Translations under genes and position numbers: made by a program
Shown: piece after piece, positions 9,161 to 17,696 of the stretch
Position numbering within the stretch: the stretch's first letter is position 1
Layout of the letters: each line of letters begins with the position of its first letter
From: an uncultured Methanobrevibacter sp.
GTDB taxonomy: Archaea > Methanobacteriota > Methanobacteria > Methanobacteriales > Methanobacteriaceae
Length of the DNA: 38,698 nucleotides
Direction: 5' to 3'
Assembly: GCA_900314605.1 (NCBI GenBank)
Contig: OMVX01000037.1
Span: 1-38,698, forward strand
The notes under the pieces: model-generated
The model's database searches: none
Seen by the model: the letters and a program-made list of their open reading frames with translations, nothing else
What the model was told of the DNA's origin: nothing

Positions 9161-9700
9161 ATGGAAAGAATAGATTTAGATAATATTTCCCAAGAAGAAA
9201 ATGAGTTATTATTAAAACAATCAAAATTATTGTTTAAATTTAACCACACTGAACCTATGACAGAAGAATATGCTAGATTACTTAATGAATTACTTGATGG
9301 TAACATCGGTGAAAACAGTACTATCACTACACCATTTGCAGGTGCAGCATTTAATAATATGAATATTGGAGACAATGTATTCATCAACAGTAACTGTCTT
9401 GCAATGGCAAGAGGAGGAATAATAATTGAAGATGATGTAATGATAGCTGGAAACGTCCAATTACTTTCAAACAACCATGATGAATATGAAAGACAGGTGC
9501 TCCTATGTGAAAAAATCATTATTAAAAAAGGTGCATGGATAGGAGCAGGAGCAAGTATTTTACCAGGAGTTACAGTAGGAAAATATGCAATTGTTGGGGC
9601 AGGAGCTATAGTCACCAAAGATGTGCCTGATTATTCTGTAGTTGTAGGTACACCAGCAAAAGTTGTAAAAAAACTTGATAAAGATAAATTCCCTAAATAA
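9161..9700 (+). CDS. sugar O-acetyltransferase-like left-handed beta-helix protein
   Basis: This 179-residue acetyl-CoA-dependent transferase belongs to the maltose/galactoside O-acetyltransferase group. Hexapeptide repeats run from about residue 68 to 165 ([48 protein letters not shown]). The catalytic His106 is in LLSNNHD, and the C-terminal [12 protein letters not shown] is the usual end of the family. A strong AAGGAGATG ribosome binding site precedes the start. The acceptor substrate cannot be read from the sequence. It is divergent from the MarR gene and followed 11 bp later by an NTF2-like gene, so the three look like a small regulated stress or detoxification unit. Confidence 0.9.
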   Translation: MERIDLDNISQEENELLLKQSKLLFKFNHTEPMTEEYARLLNELLDGNIGENSTITTPFAGAAFNNMNIGDNVFINSNCLAMARGGIIIEDDVMIAGNVQLLSNNHDEYERQVLLCEKIIIKKGAWIGAGASILPGVTVGKYAIVGAGAIVTKDVPDYSVVVGTPAKVVKKLDKDKFPK

Positions 9701-9711
9701 ATTGGTTATAC

Positions 9712-10104
9712 ATGAAAGTAACTGTAGTTAATAAAAAAAATTTAAGCCCAATACAAGAAGAAGTCCTTAAAAGATTCATAGATTTTCAAGAAGCCATGAT
9801 TGTAAAGGATTATGATAAACTGGATGTAATTTTAAATGACAATTATACTTTAACACATATGTCTGGCAAAACACAGAGTAAACAGGAGTATATCAATGAA
9901 ATAATGGATGGAACACTAAATTATTACAAATCTACAATTGATAATCCTATCATAACAATAATTGAAGAGACAAAATCCATATTCAAGGCCGATATAACAC
10001 TTGAGGCAAAAGTCTATGGAATAAAAGGAACATGGACCTTGCATAGTGAACAAACTATGGAAAAAATAAATGATACCTGGTATATCAGCAAATGGGAAAA
10101 TTAA
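9712..10104 (+). CDS. NTF2-like (SnoaL/DUF4440-type) family protein
   Basis: This 130-residue protein has the NTF2-like pattern: an N-terminal helix with FIDFQEAMIVKDYDKLDVILNDNYTLTHMSGKTQSKQEYINEI, then alternating strands ending in GTWTLHSEQTMEKINDTWYISKWEN. Small proteins of this type form a cone-shaped pocket and are often ligand-binding or isomerase-like; no catalytic residues can be assigned. It starts 11 bp after the acetyltransferase and is surely in the same transcript. Its partner and substrate are unknown. Confidence 0.8.
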   Translation: MKVTVVNKKNLSPIQEEVLKRFIDFQEAMIVKDYDKLDVILNDNYTLTHMSGKTQSKQEYINEIMDGTLNYYKSTIDNPIITIIEETKSIFKADITLEAKVYGIKGTWTLHSEQTMEKINDTWYISKWEN

Positions 10105-10313
10105 GTGATGAAATATAATAATACCTAGTGAAAAAAAACAAGTTGAATTTAAAACTAATATGCCATTTATTTCATTAAAAACAACAAATTAAAATATGAA
10201 AATTATGTTAAATAGTATAAAAAACATAAGTAAAAATAATAAATAATTTTTTAATATCTTTAAATTTCATTACTGAAAATAATTAAGTAATAAGTAGCTA
10301 GGTGAAAAAAAAA

Positions 10314-10598
10314 ATGTTAGAAGCATATTTACCATTTATGTGGTTAATAATTTTTGGAAATATAGAAAATCTAATTCTTGCATCACAAGGTGTTGTAAAA
10401 GGAGTAAACCCTAAAAAATTAGCTATTTTAAGTATAATCGTTGTAATAATTTGGCATGTACTAGGTTCAGTTTTAACTGAAGTTGCAATGGATTATGCAA
10501 ATATTATCAACATTATCGGCGGAGTTGCAATATTAATATTAGGTATTCAAGCAATTTATGAAGCAGTGCAAAACATCAAAGTAAAAGGTGGTGAATAA
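10314..10598 (+). CDS. three-helix membrane protein, first of a paired duo
   Basis: This is a 94-residue integral membrane protein with three predicted helices (about 7-22, 35-55 and 60-83). I start it at ATG 10314, nine bases after GGTG; the GTG at 10302 overlaps that site. It shares IFGNIENLILASQG and an IIGGVAILILGI-AI-E segment with the next gene, so the two are paralogues. Positive charges fall in the first loop (VKGVNPKK) and at the C-terminus (KVKGGE), and none in the second loop, which by the positive-inside rule puts the N-terminus outside. The fold recalls half of a LysE/TerC-type transporter, but I do not recognise the family. The next gene begins two bases after its stop. Confidence 0.8.
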   Translation: MLEAYLPFMWLIIFGNIENLILASQGVVKGVNPKKLAILSIIVVIIWHVLGSVLTEVAMDYANIINIIGGVAILILGIQAIYEAVQNIKVKGGE

Positions 10599-10600
10599 TT

Positions 10601-10873
10601 ATGCATAACTTAAAAGATGATGCACAAATTACCAGTCTGCTTATTTTTGGAAACATTGAAAACCTGATTCTCGCATCACAAGGTGCCTCAGCCCATGTAG
10701 ATCCATACATCCTTTTAGGTTTAAGTTTAATTGCCGTTGTAGTATGGTTTTTAATAGGAACATTCGGTACTAAAGTAGCAATTAAATATGCAGACTACAT
10801 TGAAATCATTGGTGGAGTAGCAATTGTTATTTTAGGTATTAAAGCAATATTTGAAGGAATGGGCATACTTTAA
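10601..10873 (+). CDS. three-helix membrane protein, second of a paired duo
   Basis: This 90-residue paralogue of the preceding gene begins two bases after its stop. Its ribosome binding site, GGTGGTGA, is embedded in the end of the upstream gene, which implies coupled translation. It shares LIFGNIENLILASQGA near the N-terminus and IIGGVAIVILGIKAIFEG at the end. The lysines lie at the N-terminus (HNLKDD) and in the second loop (GTKVAIKYA), while the first loop (SAHVDPY) has none. This is the reverse of the partner, so the two are predicted to insert with opposite orientation. The likely unit is a heterodimer with antiparallel subunits. Transported substrate, if any, is unknown. Confidence 0.8.
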   Translation: MHNLKDDAQITSLLIFGNIENLILASQGASAHVDPYILLGLSLIAVVVWFLIGTFGTKVAIKYADYIEIIGGVAIVILGIKAIFEGMGIL

Positions 10874-10974
10874 CTTTATAAATTTCTTCAGTATAAAAAC
10901 AGGAGAATTTCTAATCTTATATTAAAATTAATATAATGGAAAAATATTAGTATTATAAATTTAAGATAATTTTC

Positions 10975-10990
10975 TTAAATATATTTAAAA
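10975..10990 (+). promoter_or_regulatory. TATA-like box of the tRNA gene
   Basis: TTAAATATATTTAAAA ends 13 bases before the mature 5' end of the tRNA, a plausible archaeal TATA element if the primary transcript carries a short leader. Confidence 0.35.
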
Positions 10991-11003
10991 TTTTAATCAA
11001 CTT

Positions 11004-11075
11004 AGTCCTATGGTGTAATGGTAATCATACGAGTCTCTGGAACTTGTGACTCCGGTTCGACTCCGGATAGGACTA
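11004..11075 (+). tRNA. tRNA-Gln (anticodon CTG)
   Basis: The acceptor stem AGTCCTA (11004-11010) pairs fully with TAGGACT (11068-11074), with discriminator A at 11075. The D arm contains AATGGTAAT. The anticodon stem CGAGT/ACTTG encloses the loop CTCTGGA, giving anticodon CTG. The T arm is TCCGG-TTCGACT-CCGGA. No CCA is encoded. The A1-T72 first pair with GTCC matches archaeal tRNA-Gln. A T-rich run (CTTCTTTATTTTTT) follows immediately and probably ends transcription. Confidence 0.95.
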
Positions 11076-11313
11076 CTTCTTTATTTTTTATAGAGATTTT
11101 TAAAATATTTAAAATTTTTTCATTGAATTAAAAAAAAAACTAATTTTAAAAACATATAATAAAAATATAGAAGATTGCTAGAAATAAAAATTCTCAAATT
11201 TTTTCAAAGGCCCAATTCTTGAAAAAACTAAAATTTTAAATAAATTATAGCATTAAATAAATAAATAATCTATTTATAATATTTTTAAAAAATATTTTAC
11301 TGGTGTACTATTA

Positions 11314-12783
11314 ATGATTAATAATAATAATAATAATCAATGGAATTCACGAATTGCTTTTCTTTTATCAATGATTGGAGCTGCTGTTGGAATAGGTAAT
11401 ATATGGCGATACAGTTACGTAGTTTATTCCAATGGTGGAGGAACTTTTTTTATACCCTACCTTGTTGCAATTCTAATTATGGGAATCCCATTTCTCATAT
11501 TAGAATATGGAATAGGATTTCGACATAAAGATTCATTTTCCAATATTTTAAAAAGTATTAATCCTAAATTAGAATACATCTCATGGGCATTAGTTTTAAC
11601 AATTTATTTTGCTTTAATCTATTATTTGGTAATCGTAAGTTGGGATCTTGTATATCTAGGTTCCAGTTTAAATTTCAACTGGGGAAGTAATTCTACACTT
11701 TATTTTTTAGAAAATGTTGGTGGAAGCTCAAATTTATCTAATATGACTAATTTCATTATTCCAACACTGATTTCTACAGTAATAGTTTGGATTATGACAT
11801 GGTACATTTCTCATAAAGATTTAAATGAAGGAATAGGTAAAGCTTCCAAGATTTTAATCCCTCTACTTTTTGGGATAATGCTTATTATTATTGTTTTTGC
11901 ATTAACACTACCAGGTGCTAATATCGGTATAAATACACTGCTAAAACCAGATTGGCAAATGCTTTTAAATGTTAATATTTGGCTAGCAGCCTTTTCACAA
12001 ATTATTTTCTCATTAAGTATGGGAGAGTCAATCTCATTAACATATGCTAGTTACTTACCTGAAGGGTCAAAATTAACTAGTAATGTTTTAATTGTAGTTT
12101 TTGCAAATTGTGCTTTTGAAGTATGTACTGCATTTGGAATATTTTCTATTCTTGGATATATGTCCTATACTTCTGGAACACCTATGACCAAATTGGTAAG
12201 TGAAGGTACAGGACTAGTATTCATTGTTTTTCCAATGATTTTTAATAAGATGGGTATTATAGGCCATATACTTGCTCCATTATTATTTATATCTATATTA
12301 TTTGCTGGAATAACTTCAGCTATTGCAGTATTTGAACCAATGATAAATTCAACAATCCACAAGTTAAATTGGTCACGTAAAAAAACAGTTACCATATTAT
12401 CAATTGTTGGTTGTATAATATCTTTAATATTTACAACAGGAATAAGCAGTTATCTAATAGGTATTGTTGATACATTTATTATAGATTTTTGCATTCTCCT
12501 TTTAATTGCTATTCAATGTATAATATTTGGATGGATCTATGATATTGAAGGTGTTATTCCAGTATTAAATGAAAATGACAAAGTTAAAGTTGGAAAAACC
12601 TGGATGTTTATCCTTAAATATATCTTACCAGTATTCTTGTTTATTATGTGGGGTAATGGAGTATATAATTTACTTTTAAATGCAAATAATTTTGAATTAC
12701 TTGTTTATATTATAATTACAGTAGCTATTTTAATATTAAGCTATATTTTCATAAATATTAAGGATAAAAGTAATGAGAGTTAA
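11314..12783 (+). CDS. sodium-dependent transporter, NSS/SNF family
   Basis: This 489-residue secondary transporter belongs to the neurotransmitter:sodium symporter family, which in prokaryotes usually imports amino acids with Na+. The first helix carries the signature GAAVGIGNIWRYSYVVYSNGGG (residues 22-43), whose unwound centre binds sodium and substrate. About eleven to twelve membrane helices follow. ATG 11314 has a weak TGGTG site 13 bases upstream. The first codons are a run of AAT repeats encoding six asparagines, an in-frame simple-sequence tract. It stands alone between the tRNA and the restriction genes; the substrate is not predictable. Confidence 0.93.
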   Translation: MINNNNNNQWNSRIAFLLSMIGAAVGIGNIWRYSYVVYSNGGGTFFIPYLVAILIMGIPFLILEYGIGFRHKDSFSNILKSINPKLEYISWALVLTIYFALIYYLVIVSWDLVYLGSSLNFNWGSNSTLYFLENVGGSSNLSNMTNFIIPTLISTVIVWIMTWYISHKDLNEGIGKASKILIPLLFGIMLIIIVFALTLPGANIGINTLLKPDWQMLLNVNIWLAAFSQIIFSLSMGESISLTYASYLPEGSKLTSNVLIVVFANCAFEVCTAFGIFSILGYMSYTSGTPMTKLVSEGTGLVFIVFPMIFNKMGIIGHILAPLLFISILFAGITSAIAVFEPMINSTIHKLNWSRKKTVTILSIVGCIISLIFTTGISSYLIGIVDTFIIDFCILLLIAIQCIIFGWIYDIEGVIPVLNENDKVKVGKTWMFILKYILPVFLFIMWGNGVYNLLLNANNFELLVYIIITVAILILSYIFINIKDKSNES

Positions 12784-13125
12784 TAAACCTTGACTATAGA
12801 GTCCAATTCAAAGTAAAATAATAATATATTAAAAAAAACTAATTTTAACTAAATTAGAAAACTTTTTTTTATACCATCGGAATTTATGTTTTTATGGTCT
12901 GAATGGAAACATTAGATCTGTAAGATCTTAATATGATCTAAAAAGATCTATTGATCTTATAATAGATCCATGTAAATATTATTTCTTTAATCCAATAGAA
13001 TAAGCAATTCTCATAATTTTTTAAAAAGACTATTCATATTCCTTTAATTCTTATAAAAAAGCCATTTTTTATATAGATGTTTATATAAAAATTGTAGTAA
13101 TACAATTTCTGTAGGTAGGGTATGT
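12784..13125. promoter_or_regulatory. mcrBC upstream region with phased GATC cluster and palindrome
   Basis: This gene-free spacer holds six GATC tetramers at 12915, 12924, 12935, 12945, 12953 and 12965 (spacings 9, 11, 10, 8, 12; mean exactly 10). They form three AGATCT palindromes and three near-copies. A TATA box (TTTATATAA) lies at 13080-13088, followed at once by an 8+4+8 palindrome. The GATC cluster is about 115 bp upstream of the TATA box. Confidence 0.6.
13089..13108. promoter_or_regulatory. 20-bp palindromic operator of the mcrBC promoter
   Basis: AAATTGTA (13089-13096), spacer GTAA, TACAATTT (13101-13108): a perfect inverted repeat directly downstream of the TATA box and overlapping the expected transcription start near 13110. 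A protein bound here would block initiation, so this is a likely repressor site. The repressor gene is not identified. Confidence 0.55.
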
Positions 13126-14949
13126 ATGTCAAATAAAAATATAAATGCTTATTCTTTTTATAAGTACTTAATTTCTAATGGTTACTATTTTGATAAAAAA
13201 TTAATAGAAGATTATCTTTTATCTCTAAAAGTAAAACCATTTACAATATTAACTGGAAATTCTGGAACTGGAAAAACAAAATTATCCCAATTATTTGCTA
13301 AATATATTAGTTCTGAGATTATTAATAAAGATAGTGAAAGTAAAGAAGTTGAAGAAAAATATGTAAATGTTAAGGGAAAATTAAATTATTCTTCATGGAA
13401 GCAACAGGGTTGGACATTAGAAAAAGGTCATTTTGAAAATTATTTTCCTCTAAAAGATTGTGAAAAACTATTACCAGTTTTAATTAATGATATTCCTACC
13501 GAAGGACAAATGATGATAGGAATACAATTATTTTATGATAGTGTTGATTTAAAAAATCATATGAAAAGTTTATTTGATAAAAACGATTTAAAAGGCAGAT
13601 ACAATAAAAACACGCCAGAAATTAATATTAAAATAAATTGTAATGGATTAAAAGAATTATTAGATGATTATAATGAAATTGACAACTTTGTTATGCTCGA
13701 ACAGAACTCAAATAAATCTGCTTACGAAAATGGAAATTGGATGTTGAATATGAAAATATTCGAATATTTACCATTTAAAAAAGGATTTGTCCCATGTAAA
13801 ATAATAATTGATGGAATCAAATCATCTGCAAAATTACGGATTACCCCTAGATTTAGATTTACTAAAACAGAAGATATAATAAATGTTTTAACAGAAAATA
13901 AAGATCAAAAAGTTGAACTTAAACTAAAAATGGATAATAAAGATATTAAAAATTTTAAACCCCACTGGGATTGTGATAAACCAGAGGAAAATATGAAAAA
14001 AATAGAAACAAATGAAGGTGCTGATGATAAATACATTATCGTTCCTGTAGGAGCTAACTGGACAGATAATACTAATATTATTGGATATTACAATGTAATT
14101 ACAAATGAATATCAATCTACACCTGCTTATGATTTTATTCAAAAAGCAGAAAATGATAGTGGAAATCCTTATTTTTTAATTTTAGATGAAATGAATTTAT
14201 CACATGTTGAAAGGTATTTTGCTGATTTTCTATCTGCAATAGAAAGTAAAGAAGAAATACCATTATATGGGGAAGATAGAACAATAAAACTTCCAGAAAA
14301 TATATTCATAATAGGTACAGTAAATGTTGATGAAACCACTTATATGTTTTCACCTAAAGTTCTTGATAGAGCAAATACTATTGAATTTGATACATTAGAT
14401 GCAATAGATTATATGAATAATAATATAAACACCAAGGACTTTAATGGAAACATTGAATATCTACAATCCCCATTAATTGATTCTAATATTTCAGATTTAA
14501 ATATTGAAGAGTTAAAAGAAATATTATTTAATATTACATATGAAGGAAATAGTTTATGGGATATTTTAGCTAAAGAACTTACAATATTCCAGAAAACACT
14601 TAAAAGTTCTGGATTTGATTTTGGTTTTAGAGTCATCAATGAAATATTAAGATTTATGATAGTATCCTGGAAATATGAAAACTCCCCTACAGAATGGGAT
14701 AACTGGCAGAGATATTTTGATGCTCAAATAAAGCAAAAAATACTTCCAAAATTACATGGTTCTGAAAAAGCAATAGGAGAGGTATTAATAAAACTATTTA
14801 ATAATTGCTTAAATAATAGGGAAAATAATGAAAACCCTAAAAACTTTAAAATTGAAACTGAAAATGCAAGATACCCTTCTTCTGCAATAAAACTTCAAAA
14901 TATGGCAAAAGTATTATCTCAACAAAGATATGTTTCATTTATAAACTAA
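13126..14949 (+). CDS. mcrB: McrB-like AAA+ GTPase of a type IV restriction system
   Basis: This is the NTP-driven motor subunit of a McrBC-type modification-dependent restriction system. In 607 residues I see Walker A GNSGTGKT (44-51), the McrB-typical VPVGANWTDNTNIIGYYN (306-323), Walker B LILDEMN (351-357), the sensor GTVNVDETT (397-405) and an arginine finger region LDRA (413-416). Only about 35 residues precede the AAA+ core, so the usual N-terminal DNA-reading domain is absent. Instead about 220-240 residues (roughly 66-300) are inserted between Walker A and the following core strand. A GGTAGGG site precedes the ATG. The McrC partner starts 8 bp downstream. No modification methylase is adjacent, as expected for type IV. 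Confidence 0.9.
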   Translation: MSNKNINAYSFYKYLISNGYYFDKKLIEDYLLSLKVKPFTILTGNSGTGKTKLSQLFAKYISSEIINKDSESKEVEEKYVNVKGKLNYSSWKQQGWTLEKGHFENYFPLKDCEKLLPVLINDIPTEGQMMIGIQLFYDSVDLKNHMKSLFDKNDLKGRYNKNTPEINIKINCNGLKELLDDYNEIDNFVMLEQNSNKSAYENGNWMLNMKIFEYLPFKKGFVPCKIIIDGIKSSAKLRITPRFRFTKTEDIINVLTENKDQKVELKLKMDNKDIKNFKPHWDCDKPEENMKKIETNEGADDKYIIVPVGANWTDNTNIIGYYNVITNEYQSTPAYDFIQKAENDSGNPYFLILDEMNLSHVERYFADFLSAIESKEEIPLYGEDRTIKLPENIFIIGTVNVDETTYMFSPKVLDRANTIEFDTLDAIDYMNNNINTKDFNGNIEYLQSPLIDSNISDLNIEELKEILFNITYEGNSLWDILAKELTIFQKTLKSSGFDFGFRVINEILRFMIVSWKYENSPTEWDNWQRYFDAQIKQKILPKLHGSEKAIGEVLIKLFNNCLNNRENNENPKNFKIETENARYPSSAIKLQNMAKVLSQQRYVSFIN

Positions 14950-14957
14950 TGATTTAA

Positions 14958-16841
14958 ATGATTGAACAAAAAATTATTATTCGTTTAAGAGATGAAAACT
15001 CTAAAGAATTAGGGATTTTAACTATTAGTTCAATAGACTATAAAGCAAATAAATATTATTCTAATAATATTTCTAGCCTAATAACTCTAGAAAACATACC
15101 AATGGTTGAGGATGTAGATAATGAAACTCCTATTCAATACTGGCATAATAATTCATCAAATTTTGCAAATTTAATGTTTCTAGAAGAAACAGAATACCAA
15201 ATACTATTTGAATCAGATGATGCAGATGCAAGTTATGAAGTCTTATATTCTTTAACAAAAATAAACAATAATCATTTTAAACCATTTAGATTCTCATTAG
15301 GAGATAATAAAAATTATAAAATAGCTGGAACTCTAAATTTTAGAAGTTATGTTGGTAAATCTTATCTAGATATTAAAAAAAATGGGAAGCTATCAATTAA
15401 AGTTCCAATTGAAGTTAGATCTAAAAAAATAGATTATATTAACCAATATTCATCAATGATTGCTGATTTATCACAACAAGCATTAAGTTTAATTTTTGAA
15501 GTTAACTCTCCCTTATATCAGGAATTTGAACTAGATAAGAAAGAAAAAAATACTTTTTATGAAGATTTTATGTTTTTAGAATATTTATTTAAAGAAGAAA
15601 ATTTACCTTCAATATTTGAATATTTATCTAAAAATTTACATTCCCAATTAAAAAATCATAATGAAACAGTTCCCATATCCTTTGCATCTAATGTAAATCA
15701 AAATACCTTAAAAAATATTGTTACAAAACCTAACAATTTATTTAAAACAGGATTTAATTTAGAAATTTCAAATAAACTTAATGGACATATACCATATAAA
15801 ATTGAGCAAATAAAACATGAAGATATAATTGATATCCCTGAAAATAGATTTTTTAAATATTTTTTAGAACTTATTCAAAATTTAATAGATAAATTATTAT
15901 TTAATTCCAATGAAGGATATATTAAAGACAAATTGCTAGACTTTAAAGATGAAACAAACTATTATTTATCTAAAAAATTCTTCAATGAAATTTCTACTAT
16001 GGATTATGTTCCATTTAACTCACAAATTTTACAGAAAAAAGAAGGTTACAGAGAAATTTTTCATTATTTTTTAATGTTAGAATTTTCATTTAGATTAAGT
16101 TGGAATGAAATAAACGACCAATTTAAAGGCTTTGAAAAAAAATTAAGTGAACTATACGAATACTGGTGTTATTTCAATTTACTAAAAGTTTTAAATAAAT
16201 TAAGTACAGATAAAATAAATTTTGAAAATGTTTTTGAGATTAACAAGGACAAATGGTCAATGAGCATTAAAAAAGGTGTAAAATCTCTTAAAAAATTTAA
16301 TATAAACTTATATAATTATGATATAAAGATAGAATTATTTTATAATTTAAAATTTTCAGATAAATCAAGATATAAATCATATTCACTTGCTTTTAAACCT
16401 GATTATACACTTTTAATTACCATTGGAGAAAACATACACTATATTCATTTTGATGCAAAATACAGATCCGAACTAGAAGTAGCCGATTTTTATTCAAAAA
16501 TTGAAAAAACTAACAAAGATATAGATGAAAAAATTGAAAAAAGAGATAACCTTGAAGAGAAAGATTATATTTTTAAAGATGGAGACATATACAAAATGCA
16601 TACTTATAAAGATTCTATTTTAAAAACTGAAGGGTCTTATGTATTATATCCCGGAAGCATTACTAAAAGATTCGCGGAATCAGATTTAATTATTCCTTCT
16701 GTTGGTGCTTTTGCACTGACTCCTGGAAATAAAGATATTGGAGAAAATAATTTAGAAATATTAATTAAAGAAATACTTAAAACACTTTTACTAAATCATG
16801 GTTTAATTTCAAACGATTTATTATATTCTACTAATTTCTAA
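14958..16841 (+). CDS. mcrC: McrC-like nuclease subunit with DUF2357 and PD-(D/E)XK domain
   Basis: This 627-residue partner of McrB supplies the DNA-cutting activity. The N-terminal two thirds match the DUF2357 type of long McrC proteins. The nuclease core is at the C-terminal end: Glu401 in LYEYWCYF, Asp482 in FKPDYTLL, and Asp499-Ala-Lys501 in HFDAKYR, giving E...D...DxK. A downstream KMHTYKD (547-552) is also typical of this nuclease group. The gene begins 8 bp after mcrB without a strong ribosome binding site, so translational coupling is likely. The catalytic residues look intact, so the system is probably active. Confidence 0.88.
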   Translation: MIEQKIIIRLRDENSKELGILTISSIDYKANKYYSNNISSLITLENIPMVEDVDNETPIQYWHNNSSNFANLMFLEETEYQILFESDDADASYEVLYSLTKINNNHFKPFRFSLGDNKNYKIAGTLNFRSYVGKSYLDIKKNGKLSIKVPIEVRSKKIDYINQYSSMIADLSQQALSLIFEVNSPLYQEFELDKKEKNTFYEDFMFLEYLFKEENLPSIFEYLSKNLHSQLKNHNETVPISFASNVNQNTLKNIVTKPNNLFKTGFNLEISNKLNGHIPYKIEQIKHEDIIDIPENRFFKYFLELIQNLIDKLLFNSNEGYIKDKLLDFKDETNYYLSKKFFNEISTMDYVPFNSQILQKKEGYREIFHYFLMLEFSFRLSWNEINDQFKGFEKKLSELYEYWCYFNLLKVLNKLSTDKINFENVFEINKDKWSMSIKKGVKSLKKFNINLYNYDIKIELFYNLKFSDKSRYKSYSLAFKPDYTLLITIGENIHYIHFDAKYRSELEVADFYSKIEKTNKDIDEKIEKRDNLEEKDYIFKDGDIYKMHTYKDSILKTEGSYVLYPGSITKRFAESDLIIPSVGAFALTPGNKDIGENNLEILIKEILKTLLLNHGLISNDLLYSTNF

Positions 16842-16941
16842 TATTTAATTTAGAAAACTAAAATATTTAAAATAAATAATTTAAAAATAAAAAATGAATT
16901 TATTAAAAATATAATATTACTTAATTTTATAGGTAGATGAA

Positions 16942-17586
16942 ATGTCAAAGTTGTATATTGTAGGTGTTGGCCCTGGTGCTAAAGAATATTTAACATATAA
17001 GGCTGTAGAAACAGTTAAATCTGCAGATATTGTTATTGGAAGTAAAAGAGCAATAGATTTATTTGATGAAGTAAATGATGTAAAGGAATTTAATGTGAAA
17101 AATCTACATGGAAATCTTGAAGAAAGTGTAGAAATTGCAAAAGGTGGAAAAACAGTAGCACTACTATCAACAGGAGATCCAGGCTTTTCAGGACTACTAA
17201 GCCCAATACTAGAAATAGCAGAAGAAAAAGAATTTAACAAAGATAATATTGAAGTAATCCCAGGTATAAGTTCACTTCAACTAGCCTCAGCCAAATCTAA
17301 AATTCCATGGGATAAGGCAAATATTATGACATTTCATGGAAGAGAAAATATTGAAGATATACTTCCAATTATAGATAATGGAAAAGAAACCATTGCACTA
17401 CCATCAAGAAAAGTAAAAGACATGGCCCAGTTTTTAATTGACAATAATGTAGATAGTAATCGTAAAGTAATAGTTTGTGAAAGATTAAGTTATCCAGATG
17501 AGAAAATAGTTGAAGGAACACTTAAAGAAATTAGTCAATCTGAATTTACCTACATGTGTGTTATGGTAATATCTGCTAATGATTAA
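16942..17586 (+). CDS. cbiE: cobalt-precorrin-7 (C5)-methyltransferase CbiE
   Basis: CbiE is an S-adenosylmethionine-dependent tetrapyrrole methylase that methylates C5 of cobalt-precorrin-7 in the anaerobic (early cobalt insertion) route to cobalamin-type corrinoids. The 214 residues are normal for a stand-alone CbiE without the CbiT decarboxylase fused. Motifs visible are the N-terminal YIVGVGPGAKEYLT, the STGDPGFSG loop (residues 75-83) and the VIPGISSLQLASAK segment. AGGTAGATG precedes the ATG. Other cobalamin genes are not in the window. The product pathway links loosely to the cobalamin-binding radical SAM enzyme further right. Its stop overlaps by four bases the end of a small gene on the other strand. 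Confidence 0.93.
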   Translation: MSKLYIVGVGPGAKEYLTYKAVETVKSADIVIGSKRAIDLFDEVNDVKEFNVKNLHGNLEESVEIAKGGKTVALLSTGDPGFSGLLSPILEIAEEKEFNKDNIEVIPGISSLQLASAKSKIPWDKANIMTFHGRENIEDILPIIDNGKETIALPSRKVKDMAQFLIDNNVDSNRKVIVCERLSYPDEKIVEGTLKEISQSEFTYMCVMVISAND

Positions 17587-17696
17587 AACCCTTTTTGAGC
17601 AGTATATAAAAATACAATAGCAACAGAGCCAAAAAGTAAAATTAAAAGAAAGAATATAGCTACAACACACCTTAAAAAATCTTCTTTTTTATTCAT
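17583..17696 (-). CDS. 37-residue single-helix membrane peptide, probably leaderless mRNA
   Basis: A short frame encodes 37 residues: a polar start MNKKEDFLRC, one hydrophobic segment (about residues 11-31, VVAIFFLLILLFGSVAIVFLY trimmed to its core) and a short tail TAQKGF. There is no ribosome binding site, but a TATA box (ATATATATAC on the minus strand, 17717-17726) is centred about 26 bases before the ATG, exactly where it would place the transcription start at the first base of the start codon. That fits a leaderless message. It overlaps the end of cbiE by four bases in convergent orientation. The clean Lys-flanked membrane span and promoter spacing support a real gene; function unknown. 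Confidence 0.5.
   Translation of the reverse strand: MNKKEDFLRCVVAIFFLLILLFGSVAIVFLYTAQKGF

Noticed and set aside
9136-9618. 160-residue frame antisense to the acetyltransferase
   Set aside because: A mirror of a clear hexapeptide-repeat gene; composition is that of a reverse-strand shadow.
10302-10313. GTG start for the first three-helix protein
   Set aside because: The GTG lies within the GGTG site placed nine bases before ATG 10314.
11317-11338. AAT simple-sequence run at the start of the sodium transporter as a phase-variation switch
   Set aside because: The unit is three bases, so length change would only alter the number of asparagines and would not shift the frame.
12784-16841. mcrBC as part of a larger defence island or mobile element
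   Set aside because: No integrase, transposase, toxin gene, target duplication or other defence gene was seen, and the base composition matches the flanks. The tRNA-Gln 1.7 kb upstream shows no repeat of its 3' end.
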